Assembly: GCA_023678885.1 (NCBI GenBank) | Contig: CM042993.1 | Coordinates: forward strand, 3,742,501-3,806,500 | Origin: Pogostemon cablin | Lineage: Eukaryota > Streptophyta > Magnoliopsida > Lamiales > Lamiaceae | Length of the DNA: 64,000 nt | Reading direction: 5' to 3' | Part shown: positions 50,675-62,879 of the stretch, piece after piece | Layout: each line of letters starts with the position of its first letter | Numbering within the stretch: position 1 is the stretch's first letter | Program-made: the position numbers and the translations under genes | The notes under the pieces: model-generated | Databases searched by the model: none | What the model saw: the letters and a program-made list of their open reading frames with translations, nothing else | What the model was told of the DNA's origin: nothing

Positions 50675-51740
50675 TATGTATATTGTACTCTATTTTATTT
50701 TATGTTTATTCTGCAGCTTCCTAGAACTTGTAATATTTTATGTTATATGGATCAATTTATTTTACCAAAATTTTAACATTTTTTATATTTTATTGTTATT
50801 TTTATTGAAATAATTAAAATTTTAGGCATCTAATAATTATTGTCATACATAAATTTATTTTAATTATAATTAATAATTATATTAAAATTTTATTAAAAAA
50901 TTAAAATTATTTTCAATATATATTATGATTAAAAAATTTAATATAAAAATTATTTTATTAAAGTATATCAATAATATTATAATTATCTAATATAGTATTA
51001 TATTAGTCATTTTATTTTAGTCTAATTAAGAATGTAATAAAATTATTAGTTATGAATTTTAAATATAAGTCATATCAATTATATTTAAATATACACTTTT
51101 AGATTCACAAGTAAAAATAAATTTATATTTAATTAATTATTTTCATTTTTATTATTTTATTATAGAGATGGTTATATTATCAATATATTATGTTTTATAA
51201 AAATTAATTAAAAATATAAATTTTAAATTTAACTTATAAACATTATATAAATAAATTTTTAGTTTTATCAATAATAATCATTATAATGATTTTGAAATAT
51301 GCCAAAAATAATAATATATTAATTTGAGAAGGATTACTAAAATTAATAATATATTGTTATAGATATTTTTGTAAATAATGATACTGTGTTTCAATGTGCA
51401 TAAACTTAAAAAACATATTATCAAGATTTATTATTCTTCAAACTACTTTGCGCAAATTAATGCAGTGGCGCATTTAATTAGTTCCAATCATTTAAAGCTA
51501 TCTTAAAACTTAATAAAAAAAGAAATGATCTGTTCATTACAGAGAAGGAGATAATTGTCAATTAACATTTTTACTTTAGATTAATTTACTATAATGTCAT
51601 TTTCTGTCCTGCCAGAATCTGGCCAAATAGCACGATCCTTTTGAGAGTTAGTACTTGACAATGAGTAATTAAATTCATAATTGAGACGTTGAATTTTTTT
51701 ATTTTTCAAATAGTTAATTAATATTCTATTATAGATTAGA
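50675..51740. other. AT-rich spacer
   Basis: Extremely AT-rich sequence with no recognisable gene or repeat termini. Confidence 0.6.
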
Positions 51741-52096
51741 GTGTATATTATGTGCACCCGGGTGCACCATTGCACCCATATTTGTATAACTTTTTATTCT
51801 ATTTTGTATACATGTTATTCTCTTTTGTATACGTGTTTTGTAATAATTGTATACTTTTTTCACACTAAGTTTTTCATTAAAAAAACAAGCATTCATATGT
51901 GTATAATTTTTTATTCAATAGTGTATACATGTATTTTAATAATTGTACATTTTTTTACACTCAATTTTTTTAAAAAAAAAATAACAACTAAATTGTATAC
52001 ATTTTTACTCATAATTGTATATGTTTTTGCTTATATTTGTACGTGGGAGCACACGAAGCTTCGTGTGCACCCGGGTGCACACTATATTTAGCCTAT
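51741..52096. repeat. Palindrome-ended dispersed repeat, copy 3
   Basis: Opens GTGTATATTATGTGCACCCGGGTGCACC and closes with two overlapping palindromes: GCACACGAAGCTTCGTGTGC (52049-52068) and GTGTGCACCCGGGTGCACAC (52063-52082), then TATATTTAGCC. It is copy 1 in reverse orientation and the best preserved member. Confidence 0.7.
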
Positions 52097-53789
52097 AGAT
52101 TAAGGGATGTTATTTTTAGGGATAAAATTATTGTTATGTATGATATTTTGTCATTCTTTCAAAAAAATATTACCATCTCATTCTACTCGAATTTTCTGTG
52201 TCATTTGGTACATTATCTTCTGTTCCACTTTGTTAAATTGACGACACATAAGACAAAGAAATTATACCTAATCCTTAAACCGTAAAGGCAATGATTAGAT
52301 TTGTTAATATACCAAAATGGTACAAAAGATCCAGTGTACCATATCAGGCTCTCAACTTTGTAGAATCTAAATCTATAACATAAATATGAGTTGAACTGCG
52401 GTGCACTGGGACAATTCTAGTCGTTAGATTACTTTTTAGTTTAATCTAACGATTAAATAAAATAAAATAAAATAATTAATTTATTTTTTTTAAAAAAATT
52501 ACTACTAACCCATATTCTTATCTATTAACCTGAGTGCACCCAAGAATAACCATGTAAATATTCTTAAAATTATTCATTATTGACACTAAAATATTTTTCA
52601 AAAGAAGTCACCTATCATTTTATCTCTCTAATTATAAACATTTAATTCTTGTAGCGAAGAAATCAGACAAATAATAATATTTTTTTCACAAATAGTTGAT
52701 ATTAAAATTTTGATCTAAATTGTTTTAAAATTAATTATGTAAAACAATAAGTTCGATTTTCTTATTCATTTGTGAACTATAACATGTCATAGAGGATATT
52801 AGATTACATGAATGTGTGTAAATTACAAAAATAGAAATGGAAGCCCCATTCGAAAAGAAACAAAAAGAAAAGAAAATGACGTGGCAATGTGGCATCTTCG
52901 CAGCGAAATAACGGTGGCCCCACTTCGCGTGGTATCTAAGTGACCTCCAAGTAGGCTTTTATGCTACTGGGACCCACCACCCTCATTTATCTTATACAAA
53001 AGCTTATGTGAACGGGAAACACGGAAACATATTATATTCTAGGTAAACACAATTTTTCTGTTCTAATCCTATTTAAACTTATATATTATTAGGGGTTTAA
53101 ATTGTAAAAGAGTATAAAAATTAAAAAGACACACAAAATATGCTCTGTGCACCCGAATGCACGGGAGACCCACATTTTATCTTAACCATCTTATTTCTTC
53201 CTTCTTAGAATTATTAAAGATGTGGAATCCTGTGTTGCCCGACCGCGCTTTAGCCTCTCTATAATTGTGCACTGCACACCGTGTTACATGAGGGTGATCA
53301 TTATTTACTCTCACATGATATCCGTGATCACCTAAATAAAGATTTAATTTTAATTTTGCTGGTTTATAAATTAATTTATACCCTTAAATTAGGAAATAGA
53401 CATAATTCAATAATATACAAACACACTTTATCAAAATTGTCATTCATTTATATTTTAATATTTTATTTATTATCTAAAAATATTAAATTATTTACATAAT
53501 TGTGAATTTTTAATAGGACGTTGAAAGTATAATAAGAGAAGGCAAAAATTCTTGGGCCCCGGAGACATACCGTGCCCCATGGGAACACAATACCCTCCTC
53601 CATATTCTATTTAAACATATATTGATAGGGATTTAAATTGCAAAGGGGCATAGAAATTGTAAAGGGGCACGCTGTCCCCGAGAGCACAAGAGTCTCACTC
53701 ATAAAAAGAATTGATCTCCTATATCCGCATATGCACAAAGTGTGAAAATGTACATCATTTTATAAAAGATTGAGTGTAAGAAAATACTA
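52097..53789. other. Spacer without a supported gene
   Basis: AT-rich. A short stretch near 52398-52545 has inverted GTTAGATTA / TAATCTAAC motifs. Around 52880-53010 there is a GC-richer, promoter-like patch (ATGACGTGGCAATGTGGC, CCACTTCGCGTGG) without a following gene. Confidence 0.5.
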
Positions 53790-53988
53790 CTCCCGTCCGC
53801 TTCTAAGGTGTCAATTTTATTATTTTTGACATCTACTTCAAAATATCCGCTTCACCTATTTAACAAAAAAATACATAATATGGCCCACCACTTTCCTCTA
53901 ATATAACTATTCATTTTACATATAATAATAATACTCCTTAATTCACGTGCAAAAAGCAAATAGACACCTCAGAATCGGATGGAGGAAG
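53790..53988. mobile_element. Stowaway-like MITE
   Basis: TA-flanked; CTCCCGTCCGCTTCTAAGGTGTC against the complement of GACACCTCAGAATCGGATGGAGGAAG. Confidence 0.75.
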
Positions 53989-54898
53989 TATTTAACTATT
54001 AAAAAATATGTTTACACTATTGAATAGAAAGTTATTCCATATGAATGCTATTTGTTTTAATGAAAAATTGAGCGTGAAAAAAATATAAAATTATTAAGAA
54101 ACATATATATATATATATAATAAAACAACACGTATTCAAAATAAAATAAAAAGTTATACACCTTGGGTGCACCGAATATCAACTCATTTATTAATTATGG
54201 TTAAAAATTAATTATTACTATTATAAGAAATTAATAAAAATTAATAGGATAAACTGTGAATCAAAATAACTAACTTCATCCCATTTCATATTACACACTT
54301 TCTATTTTGGATTGTCAAATAAAAGTTTATACATTTAAAAAAAACTGAAAGCAAAAAAACAACAACAACAACAACCATTCTTTCCCAACACTTTATTTAT
54401 AAAAAATTTATTTTTACCTAATATATTTTTATCATTTATTTATTATAAAAAATATTATTTTACCTCTAAAAATTATAATTTTCTTAATCTCCATACTAAA
54501 ATTGAGATTGCAATCATTTATGAAATAGAGGAAATATACCATAAAAATTAGTATTATACCAAAAAAATAAAAGGTGAAGTATTGTATAGAGTGGATGGGA
54601 GACTATTATGTAGCACTCGACTGTGTCACGACCCAGGAAAGTATTGTAGCAAAATGGAGTAACTAATTATTACTCCCTTCTTCTCATTTAATATGATATA
54701 TTTTTTATTCTGAGTTGTACTATAAAAATTTGCACATTTAAAAAAAAGGTAAAAAAGTAAAAAATAATCATCATTCCCCATCTTAAAAAAAATAATCTCT
54801 ACGAATATATACTTTATTATTTAATTATTACAAAAAAATATCATTATTCGTACCCTAAAAATTATTACTCCCTTCGTCCAGTTTATTTTTATCCCTTT

Positions 54899-55104
54899 GT
54901 ACGGGCACGGAGATTAAGATGTTTTATTTTTTTAATATATAATAAAAGATAAAGTAGAGATAAATTAGTAATTTAAAAAGAAAAAGTAGATAAAACCGTT
55001 TGTACGGGTACGGAGATTAAGATGTTTTATTTTTTTAATATATAATAAAAGAGAAAGTATAGATAAATTAGTAATTTAAAAAGAAAAAGTAGATAAAATT
55101 GTTG
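54899..55104. repeat. 103-bp tandem duplication
   Basis: GTACGGGCACGGAGATTAAG at 54899 recurs at 55002 (GTACGGGTACGGAGATTAAG), with the ~100 bp after each nearly identical. Lies inside a sequence that starts CTCCCTTCGTCC at about 54868, so probably a duplicated MITE interior. Confidence 0.9.
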
Positions 55105-55179
55105 GGAATGATTAATAAAGTATAAAAAAATAATTAAAGTTGTTGGGATTGTAAAAAGTGGGTAATAAAATATTATGTA

Positions 55180-55392
55180 CTCTCGTCGTCCCACCCAAAT
55201 AGCATCATTTTACTATATTGGGCATCCCATCCAAATCGCAATATTTTTCTCTTTTAGTAAAAAAAGTACATCAATGGACCACCACTACGCAATACATCTC
55301 TCTAATACACCTATCCACTTTACATAAAATAATAATACTCCTTAATCCACGTGCAAAAAGCAAATGCACCTCTTTGGGCGGGACGAAAGGAG
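55180..55392. mobile_element. Stowaway-like MITE
   Basis: TA-flanked; CTCTCGTCGTCCCACCCAAATAG against the complement of CTCTTTGGGCGGGACGAAAGGAG. Confidence 0.8.
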
Positions 55393-55800
55393 TATATATT
55401 ATGTATTTTTATCATAAATGGTATGGGTAAAAATACGTGGGACACCTCAAAATGAAAAGTATGTAAAAATACGCGGGACGAATGAAGTACTACTTTCTTA
55501 ATTTTTGTTTCGGAATTGGAGGTGCATTCTTATATGAAATGGGGGATTACATCATTCAAATACAATCATCATAAAATAAACGATAAATATAAAATGCTAT
55601 TACTCCATTTACCAGAAATTATAATTAATGAATAATTAAAATGAAAAGGAAGGAACGAAGAAAGCTGAGGTAGCATAAGCAATGTTGAAGTATGTACTAA
55701 AGGGATACCACTGCGATGGACTGGTGCCTTCCAAAGGACAGTAACAACACTTATTAACCCACCACGTTTCGATCTTTCATTCATCCAAAATGAAACACAA

Positions 55801-56044
55801 TAATAAAAAATCACTGCCCTTTATGATATATCTTCCCATCCACTTTCCACTGTCTCTCTTACATCCCTCCACTTTAATTATTTCACATAACCCCACGTAA
55901 TAAAAATCCAATCTTTTTTTCCCTCTCTCACTACTTCAACCCCTTTCTCTCACCTCCCTCTGCTGCTCTTGTTTGTAAAAAATGTGGACTTACAGCAGAC
56001 AATTCCCCCACCCCCCCACCCTCCTAGCTTTTTGTTTTTTTGCT
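55801..56044. other. Pyrimidine-rich promoter/leader-like sequence
   Basis: CT-rich (CCCTCTCTCACTACTTCAACCCC..) with an ATG at 55981 that closes after about 20 codons. It follows copy A of the segmental duplication and resembles a plant 5' UTR; a similar CT-rich piece resumes at 57733 after the inserted relic, ending in a possible splice donor near 57820. No coding exon is seen. Confidence 0.3.
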
Positions 56045-57732
56045 TGACTTGGTTAATTCTTTGTTGCTGTTTGAATTTAGTCGCATTTTTAGTAAAATAT
56101 CAAGAGCAAGTTTACTCTATCGCTGTTGTATATGCGTGATCAAGTGCAAAAATTATAAGATTATCGTCTCAAGGGAAAATAAACATTGGCTAGTATCCGA
56201 ATTGTTCATCGATTTATGCTTTGTAAAGATAATATGTTTGAAAATTTGATATTAAAACTAATGCTTAAAATTCTACTCAAATAACTAGAATGTGAACTAG
56301 ATAAGTAAATGATCAAATAATGAGCAAATGATTGATGAAATGGATGTAAAATACACTTGAGAAGAGAGCAAGGCTAATCATACTCATGGTTAAAACTTGA
56401 GCTAGATATGCAAAACCCTTTATGATAATTTTCATTAATTTGTGGATTAAAAGCAATCATAATTTTACCCCTAGTCCCTATGGCCAAGACAACTAGGTTC
56501 TCGACCCTTTTGCAAGTCTAAATCTCCTAAGATTATCTTACTCTCAATTCCCTTAAGGTACTATGATCATAAGTTGGTTTTTTTCACTCAATTACTTAAG
56601 TGTCCCTCTATGAATGTTCTAAACCTAAGGAGGGTATGACTTACCTCCCCTTATACTAACATACATGCACAATTCAATATATGATTCAATTAAACATCCA
56701 CTCACAACATTGGAATGACCATCCTAATACTATGAATAGAGAATTTAATCACACAAACATTGAAGTAAAACATGATTGATATATCATAAAAAGAAATCCA
56801 CAAATCAATTCAAATCATTACTCGAGTTCTACATATCTAACTCTTCACCTCAACCAATCATATGATTAGCTCTACTATAGGACTAGCCACTAAACATGGT
56901 GTTTAAATCATTACAAAACATACTTTGCTCCATTTGAGCCAAAATAAGAAGAAAATCAACAAATGAAAAGTATATTGACTCCCCTTTCATGGAGAAACCT
57001 TCCTTCTCTTCAATATGCTAACTCCTTCAATCCTTGAAGTTTTCCTCTTCTCCAATGGTGGATGGATGGATGGAGTGATGGATTTATGGATTGAATGTGG
57101 AGATCAAATTGGAATTTTATGGATCTAGATTGTAGAGATGGATTATGGATCTAGTGTATGAGGAAATATGGTGTGGAGTGTGTGTAGCTGCTATGAATCT
57201 GATCTTCCCTCTGTATTCTCACACCAATTGGGTATTTAAATCTCTTGGGAACCTTCTAGAAGCTTCTGAAATTTTCTGACTTAACACTAAATTTGCACAC
57301 AACTCGACTCGAGCTGCAGAGCTTGACTCGAGTTCCTGCACGTTTCTCGGCGTGCTACTGTGTGTTGACGGAGCTCGACCCGTGTTCCACGCACGCCCTC
57401 GCTTATGGGCGTGTAGTATTTTCTGACGCCCGCACACGGCCTCCTGTTACAGGCCCGTGTGCGGCGCATGGCCCGTGCTCGACTCGAGCTTAAGAGCTCG
57501 ACTCGAGTGTGGTCGAGTCCTGTCCATCTTCTTCTTTTTAGCTCCCGACACCGTTTTTGTCCATTTCTTGACATGTTTTACCTATACTTAAGCTCACTTA
57601 CACAATTCTATCAACTCATACCATATTCCTCAAAATAACAATAACTTCACCAAAATTAACATAAATACGGATAAAAACATCCGAAAATACACAAATAAAG
57701 ACACTAAAATTTAGGTGAAAATAACTACTATC
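56045..57732 (-). mobile_element. LTR-retroelement-like relic, copy 2 (minus orientation)
   Basis: Starts TGACTTGG and ends CTATCA, i.e. TG..CA limits, but no clear target duplication was found. On the minus strand it carries the same motif order as 41040-41825: CCTTAGGTTTAGAACATTC, CATAGTACCTTAAGGGAATTG, CCATAGGGACTAGGGGTAAAA, CCCTTGAGACGATAATC. It also contains a GC-rich island with repeated GACTCGAGCT units (57300-57520). No gag-pol frame. Limits and class are inference. Confidence 0.45.
57300..57520. repeat. GC-rich island with repeated CTCGAC/CTCGAG motifs
   Basis: ACTCGACTCGAGCTGCAGAGCTTGACTCGAG at the left and GCTCGACTCGAGCTTAAGAGCTCGACTCGAG at the right are related (and partly self-complementary). 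The middle has TGACGCCCGCACACGGCC / GGCCCGTGTGCGGCGCATGGCC, so the island can fold on itself. Confidence 0.7.
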
Positions 57733-58957
57733 ACTGTTGAAGTTGTTTGGTAGATCTAAAGCTTCACTTAAACCCCCTCTCTCTCTCTTCAGCTCTCATC
57801 TTAACTTGAGCTTGGATGCAAGGTCTGTAATATTCTCCATATATTGCTTTATTTATTCTGTTCTTCCATTATTTTACTTGTTTGAGTAGAATATTATAAT
57901 GCTTAGGAAAATCTTTCATTTTTTTGGATTTTTTCCATTGCACCAATAGGGCTCCCATGTCACTAAATTTTTGTCTTCTTCTGCACCTAATTTTTGCTTG
58001 ATTTATATATATGATTTTTTTAATGTGGGTCTTTTAAGTTTTTGTATTTGCATTTTTGCCTCTTTTAATTTTCTTGAATTTGAATATGCCTCCTTTTTAT
58101 AATGGGTTGACTCATACATTATAAGAATCGAAGGAAGGCAAAAATTAGCTTGAGGGCATCTTACAAAAACTCATTTTATGAGATGGATAAGGCGTGAAAT
58201 TTTTAATAATAAAATGTGATACTTAATTTCTGAATAGTGGAGTAATAATGCTGCAAAACGGTTTTGCATAAGCTTGCTCCATGAAAAAAATCTCAAAAAT
58301 ATTTTATTTTGAATTTTTTTTAATTTAGTTGAGCTTTATGGTGATAATATTAAATGTTAAGAATAGTTTTTTGTAATTTGTGGAAAATGTGTATGCATAC
58401 ATTGGTTTAATTTATTATGACTACCAACTTTTGCTTAATGAAGGCAGGCATATACCAAAGGGGCCAACTTTCTTTTTCTTAGTCATTTTAAGCACCAATT
58501 TGATAGGCTCTTTTCTTTTGGAAGTTTGTTCATAGTTGGATTGCTAGGGCAGCTTTTTTTTAGTGTCTGAAGCATAGTTGTGGTTCTCAACAACACTATT
58601 GATAGCTATAATGGGACAGTGAGATATTTGATGCATTTCCTTCAAAAAGAATATACTTATGTAGTTGATCTATAGAAAATAAAAAATGGAATAAATGAAA
58701 TTCTCAATTTATAGTGTTTTAATTGGTATCACACTTATTTGAATAATTTTTATCACAATAAATAAATTCGTCTCTGCATCTTATTCACGAGATTAAAAAA
58801 AGTTACTGTTTTATTTATGCACAAATACATGTAAAATTATAGAAATATATGTAAAAAAAAGTATTTTAGATAATTTAATGGAAAAAATGTGTAAAATTAT
58901 TATAGGTGTAAAAAGTGTGTACTATAGAGATGCATTGTTAGAGTAATTTGATAAAGC
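57733..58957. other. Spacer, possibly leader and intron-like
   Basis: Begins with a CT-rich leader-like stretch (to about 57820), then T-rich sequence resembling a long plant intron. No coding exon is visible. Confidence 0.35.
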
Positions 58958-58988
58958 ATAAAAAATTTGAGTGTGAAAAAAATATATA

Positions 58989-59202
58989 CTCTCTCCGTCC
59001 CATGACAAGGGTAATTTTTGCTTTTTGGCGCGTGGATTAAAGAGTATTATTATTTAATGTGTAGTGGGTAGTTTTATTAGTGGAAGTGTGAATCCTATAT
59101 TTTAGTTATATTAGAGAGGATGTGTGGATCTCATGTGTGTAAAAAAAGGCAAGAGGATCTTTTGGATGGGACGACCAAACCCTTTAAATGAGACGGAGGG
59201 AA
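58989..59202. mobile_element. Stowaway-like MITE nested in copy B
   Basis: TA-flanked; CTCTCTCCGTCCCATGACAAGGG against the complement of CCCTTTAAATGAGACGGAGGGAA. Copy A lacks it between the same flanking motifs (GTGAAAAAAATATA and GAAGAAACATATATA), so it postdates the duplication. Confidence 0.85.
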
Positions 59203-59397
59203 TAGTAATTATGAAGAAACATATATACATAATAAAATGACATGTAATATACAAAATGAAATAAAAATGTTTATATGTGCGCCGAATATCAACTTATTTG
59301 TTAACTATGATTAAAAAAATAATTACTACTACAAGAAATTAATAGAAATTAATAGTAGGATAAACTAAAAATCAAAATCTGAAATACTGTATAATTA

Positions 59398-59736
59398 AGA
59401 AAAAAAATAAAATAAAATTATAGCATAAAAATTAGTATCAAACCAAAAACATAAAAGGTGAATTATTGTATAGAGAGTATGGAAGTGGAGTATTATACAC
59501 CACTCGACTGCCATGACTCCAGGGAAGTGTTGTAGCAAAATATAAAATTATTATTTTTGCTGTCTTAAAAAAAATAAAATAAAATTATAGCATAAAAATT
59601 AGTATCAAACCAAAAACATAAAAGGTGAATTATTGTATAGAGAGTATGGAAGTGGAGTATTATACACCACTCGACTGCCATGACCCCAGGGAAGTGTTGT
59701 AGCAAAATATAAAATTATTATTTTTGCTGTCTTACG
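59398..59736. repeat. 167-bp tandem duplication
   Basis: Two almost identical units (AATTATAGCATAAAAATTAG..AATTATTATTTTTGCTGTCTTA); one difference noted is ATGACTCCAGGG versus ATGACCCCAGGG. A single diverged copy of the unit is in segment A at about 54540-54660. Confidence 0.92.
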
Positions 59737-60269
59737 CATTTTTCATTTTGAGTTATTTTATAAAAGTTTGCACATTTCAAAATAAAAAAAAGTAAAAATC
59801 AATCAACATTTCCCATACACTTAATTTAAAAAAAAAAATCTCTACCTAACATATTTATTTATTAAAAAAAATATTATTATACCCTTAAAATTATTATTTT
59901 CTTAATCTTCGTGTCGGAATTGGGGTGCAATACCTTATGGACTGAGGGAATATATCATTCAAATATCATCATAAAATAAGCAATAAATACTATAAAATGC
60001 TATTACTCCATTTACCAGTAATTACAATGAATAATTTAAAAAAAATAAAAAATGAAGAAATCAGGTAAGCCTAGAATTGAATGGACTGGGCTATCGCTGC
60101 ATCACACTTGTACCTGAATCCAAAGGACAACACAATTAATAATTTAACCCACCACGTTTCGATCTTTCATTGATCCAAATAAAAGACATTTCTAAAATTT
60201 TTATTATGTAGTAGAGTAATAAATTGAAACATGTGAGCCAATATGCTGATATATACTCCCTACAAACAA

Positions 60270-62652
60270 GGTTACTGAAGAACCAGCCCTAATCAATTAT
60301 CTTCGCCCCCTTTACCATTTCCACAGCAAACCGACGCCCACCGCTCACCGCCCACCGCCACCGCCACCGCCACCGCCACCGCCGACGCCCACCGTCCTTC
60401 CTTCCCCCATTGCAAAACCCTTTCCATTCAAAGTTTCCGATCCCCTCCCGATCTCGACACCCTTCCGCTCCGACGCCTCAAGTGGAAACAACTAAAAAAA
60501 TGTAATTATTTTATTTTTTCTTGTGCAAATCATTATTTTATTTTATTGTGTTGATTTTATTATGATGTTGAAACTCCTGTGATATGCTACCTTATGATTC
60601 TATTTTGAATGACGTGTGTTATTTTATTTAAATAAATAAATTGTATTTTTTTTGTTGTTTGAATTGTGATGGAGTATTGCTTGTCTATTATTATGTAATT
60701 AAGAACGTTATTTTTATTTTTTCAGTATGAGTTCCTATTGTGCTGGTATTCCATTAGGATGCTATGTTCGGCATTTCGGTAAATAATAAATCTTGATGTT
60801 AAGACATCTTCTTTGTTGCTATCATCATTAATAAAAGTGTGTTTCCTGCTTCCTATAGTATTTGGAATGAAAATTAGAATTCTCTTTTTATCTTCTACCT
60901 TCTACCCTCTCCCTCTCTCAATCCTCCCAACTTTGAGTACTCTCTCACTGACACTCATATACATGTGTACTCCAATCCATTTCTTAGCCTGGCTTTTGAG
61001 GATGAGTGCAACTCAGCTTGAAATCAGCTCGAAATCAGTTGGCATGGGAGGAGTAGGAAATAGAGTGCAACTCACGGTCAATGCTGTTTAGGTACGTACA
61101 TTTATAAGTGAATAGCACATACTCTATATAGTATGGAGTAAGACTGTAAGAGGTTTAGGATTTCTTAAAAGTGCTCATGATGGCTATCGTTGTATTTGTG
61201 GTTTTTTCTAACTTCTAATACCTTGTTTACATGGCCTTTACACATATATAGTAGGGTTTCTTCTTATAAGTTTAAAAGTGATCATGACTACGGTTTTGTT
61301 TGTTGATTATCTTGATAATGTTAGTTGTACTACATCAATAAAAACTAAGATCCAGTTATCATTTTTTTCTCTATTGTGAGCCTTGAAATTGTGGGTGAAA
61401 GGAGAGAGAGAGCAGATTTGTGTTATCTGGGTTCTTAGGTGATTGTATTTCCTTATTATTTTTGTAGTATTTGACTCGACCCTTACATTAATGGTATTAA
61501 CTCAACCATTTATTGGGTACGATACTCTTCATTTTGATATAGCATCCAACTGCTAACACTGGGTATGCTGCGCCGGGAGTTCAGAATGTTGCGCCCACAT
61601 ATGATAACACCCCTGAAGATATGTTGAGATGCGTTAGGAATTTTACGGCGCATCTACCCCAGCATATTCAGGTTTTTTATAACAATATCTTTATTTAACG
61701 TCTTAGGAACTAATTTCTTTCCTATTCAGGGCTCTCCCATTCAAACTGAGGTATTGTCAGTTATATGTTCGTCGGTCAAATGATTGATCTTCAACATTTC
61801 CTGAACGAAAATGGTGTGTTACACAAATTTCCATTTTAGATGGTGAGTTCGCTGCTTAAATAAACTGTCTTCCTAGTTTTTTTTAAATTTACATTTGATC
61901 TCTCATCTTTATTACTGTTAGGCTTAGTTTGATAGCATGTATTATGAGCTTTTCATATAAATTGTACTCTTATATCTTACTGTGTTTGATAGAGGGCCCC
62001 ATAGAAAACTAGAAGCCCGGTAAAAGTCACTGTTCCTCTCCACATTAATTAAAATTAAAGGTTCAATAGTGGATCAAGACAAGAGAGTACAATTATAGTC
62101 GCCTCGTAATTTCCATTTCTAAAAAAAAAAAGATCTCATATAGGATAGTTCACACTGTGAGTATTTTTTTGTTTTCATTGTTGAATCCCCATCTCTATTT
62201 TTTAGGGCTTTTAGTTCTAGGGAAACCGATCAACTCATGCTAAGAAATTCGAATTGTTTACTTGAATAGAGTGTCATAAAGTAATTTTTCTTACTCTGTT
62301 CATACTTGCAATAGTAATAAATCCCTTCTACGTCAGCTTCCTCTTGATTACCACCTTGAATTATAGAAATAAAATTAAAGAAACTTTCATCATGTTTTCT
62401 TAAAATATTAATAGGGAGGATTTCCTTAAAATGGATGGAGGGAACATAGATTCAGATTAAACATTTATTGCCCAATACAAATGTGTCATTGCATGGATTT
62501 GAAAGGAAAAGGATATATGTATTTGTTCAAGAACAACAAATTAGAAGATGTAATTAGCGTGTCATATTTCCTATTAATTTGTGATTTTATTGTCTCAGTT
62601 TCAGGTGAAGGCGAGGCTGAGGACATACTATGATAAAAAAATGAAAGAGTAA
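60270..62652 (+). other. Possible spliced transcript or decayed gene
   Basis: Several exon-like pieces with splice-like borders appear in order: a GC-rich frame near 60347-60500 (..SFRSPPDLDTLPLRRLKWKQLKK), a piece at 60726-60779 ending FRK/CGGTAAAT, a piece ending CTGTTTAG|GTACG at 61091, an open exon at about 61541-61672 between TATAG and CAG|GTTTT (HPTANTGYAAPGVQNV..NTPEDMLRCVRNFTAH..), and a last piece at 62605-62652 (FQVKARLRTYYDKKMKE, stop). I could not join them in one frame or recognise a family. It may be a decayed gene, a noncoding transcript, or partly chance. Confidence 0.3.
60343..60390. repeat. (CCGCCA)n microsatellite
   Basis: Four to five perfect hexanucleotide units within a GC-rich leader-like block. 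Confidence 0.85.
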
Positions 62653-62659
62653 TATATTT

Positions 62660-62876
62660 CTATTTTGGGCGTCTCATTTCAATGTTTACGTTTGCCTTTT
62701 TGGAATATTAGACCCACCTAAAACAATTAATATATCATCATGGGCCCTTCATCCAACACAATTACATCTAGCAACTTTACATTAAATATTACTTTTTACC
62801 CACTATCTATTAAAATATTATAATCATTAATCATTGTGCAAAAGTAAACGTAAGCATTGAAACAGGGCGGAGGGAG
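62660..62876. mobile_element. Stowaway-like MITE
   Basis: The right end AAACGTAAGCATTGAAACAGGGCGGAGGGAG complements the left TTTTGGGCGTCTCATTTCAATGTTTACG; TA follows the right end. The left limit is approximate. Confidence 0.75.
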
Positions 62877-62879
62877 TAT

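Larger units (their letters stand above)
54062..55800. repeat. Segmental duplication, copy A
   Basis: Collinear with 58958-60190. Shared blocks include GCACCGAATATCAACTC, TAAAAGGTGAAGTATTGTATAGAG, ACTCGACTGTG..CAGG, AATGCTATTACTCCATTTACCAG and ACCCACCACGTTTCGATCTTTCATT. Copy A alone contains the 103-bp tandem duplication (54899-55104) and the MITE at 55180. It includes a partial palindrome-family element at its left edge (54000-54175). Confidence 0.75.
58958..60190. repeat. Segmental duplication, copy B
   Basis: Second copy of the segment at 54062-55800, in the same orientation. It carries its own MITE (58989-59202), absent from copy A at the same place, and a private 167-bp tandem duplication. 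It ends with the same CCCACCACGTTTCGATCTTTCATT block. Confidence 0.75.

Noticed and set aside
47950..50700. Terminal inverted repeats bounding the FRS-like locus as a live Mutator element
   Set aside because: I compared the flanks and could not find matching ends or a 9-bp duplication; the locus is treated as a degenerate gene.
52049..52082. Stacked palindromes considered as a transcription-factor operator or terminator
   Set aside because: They recur with the ends of a dispersed repeat family, so they are part of the repeat.
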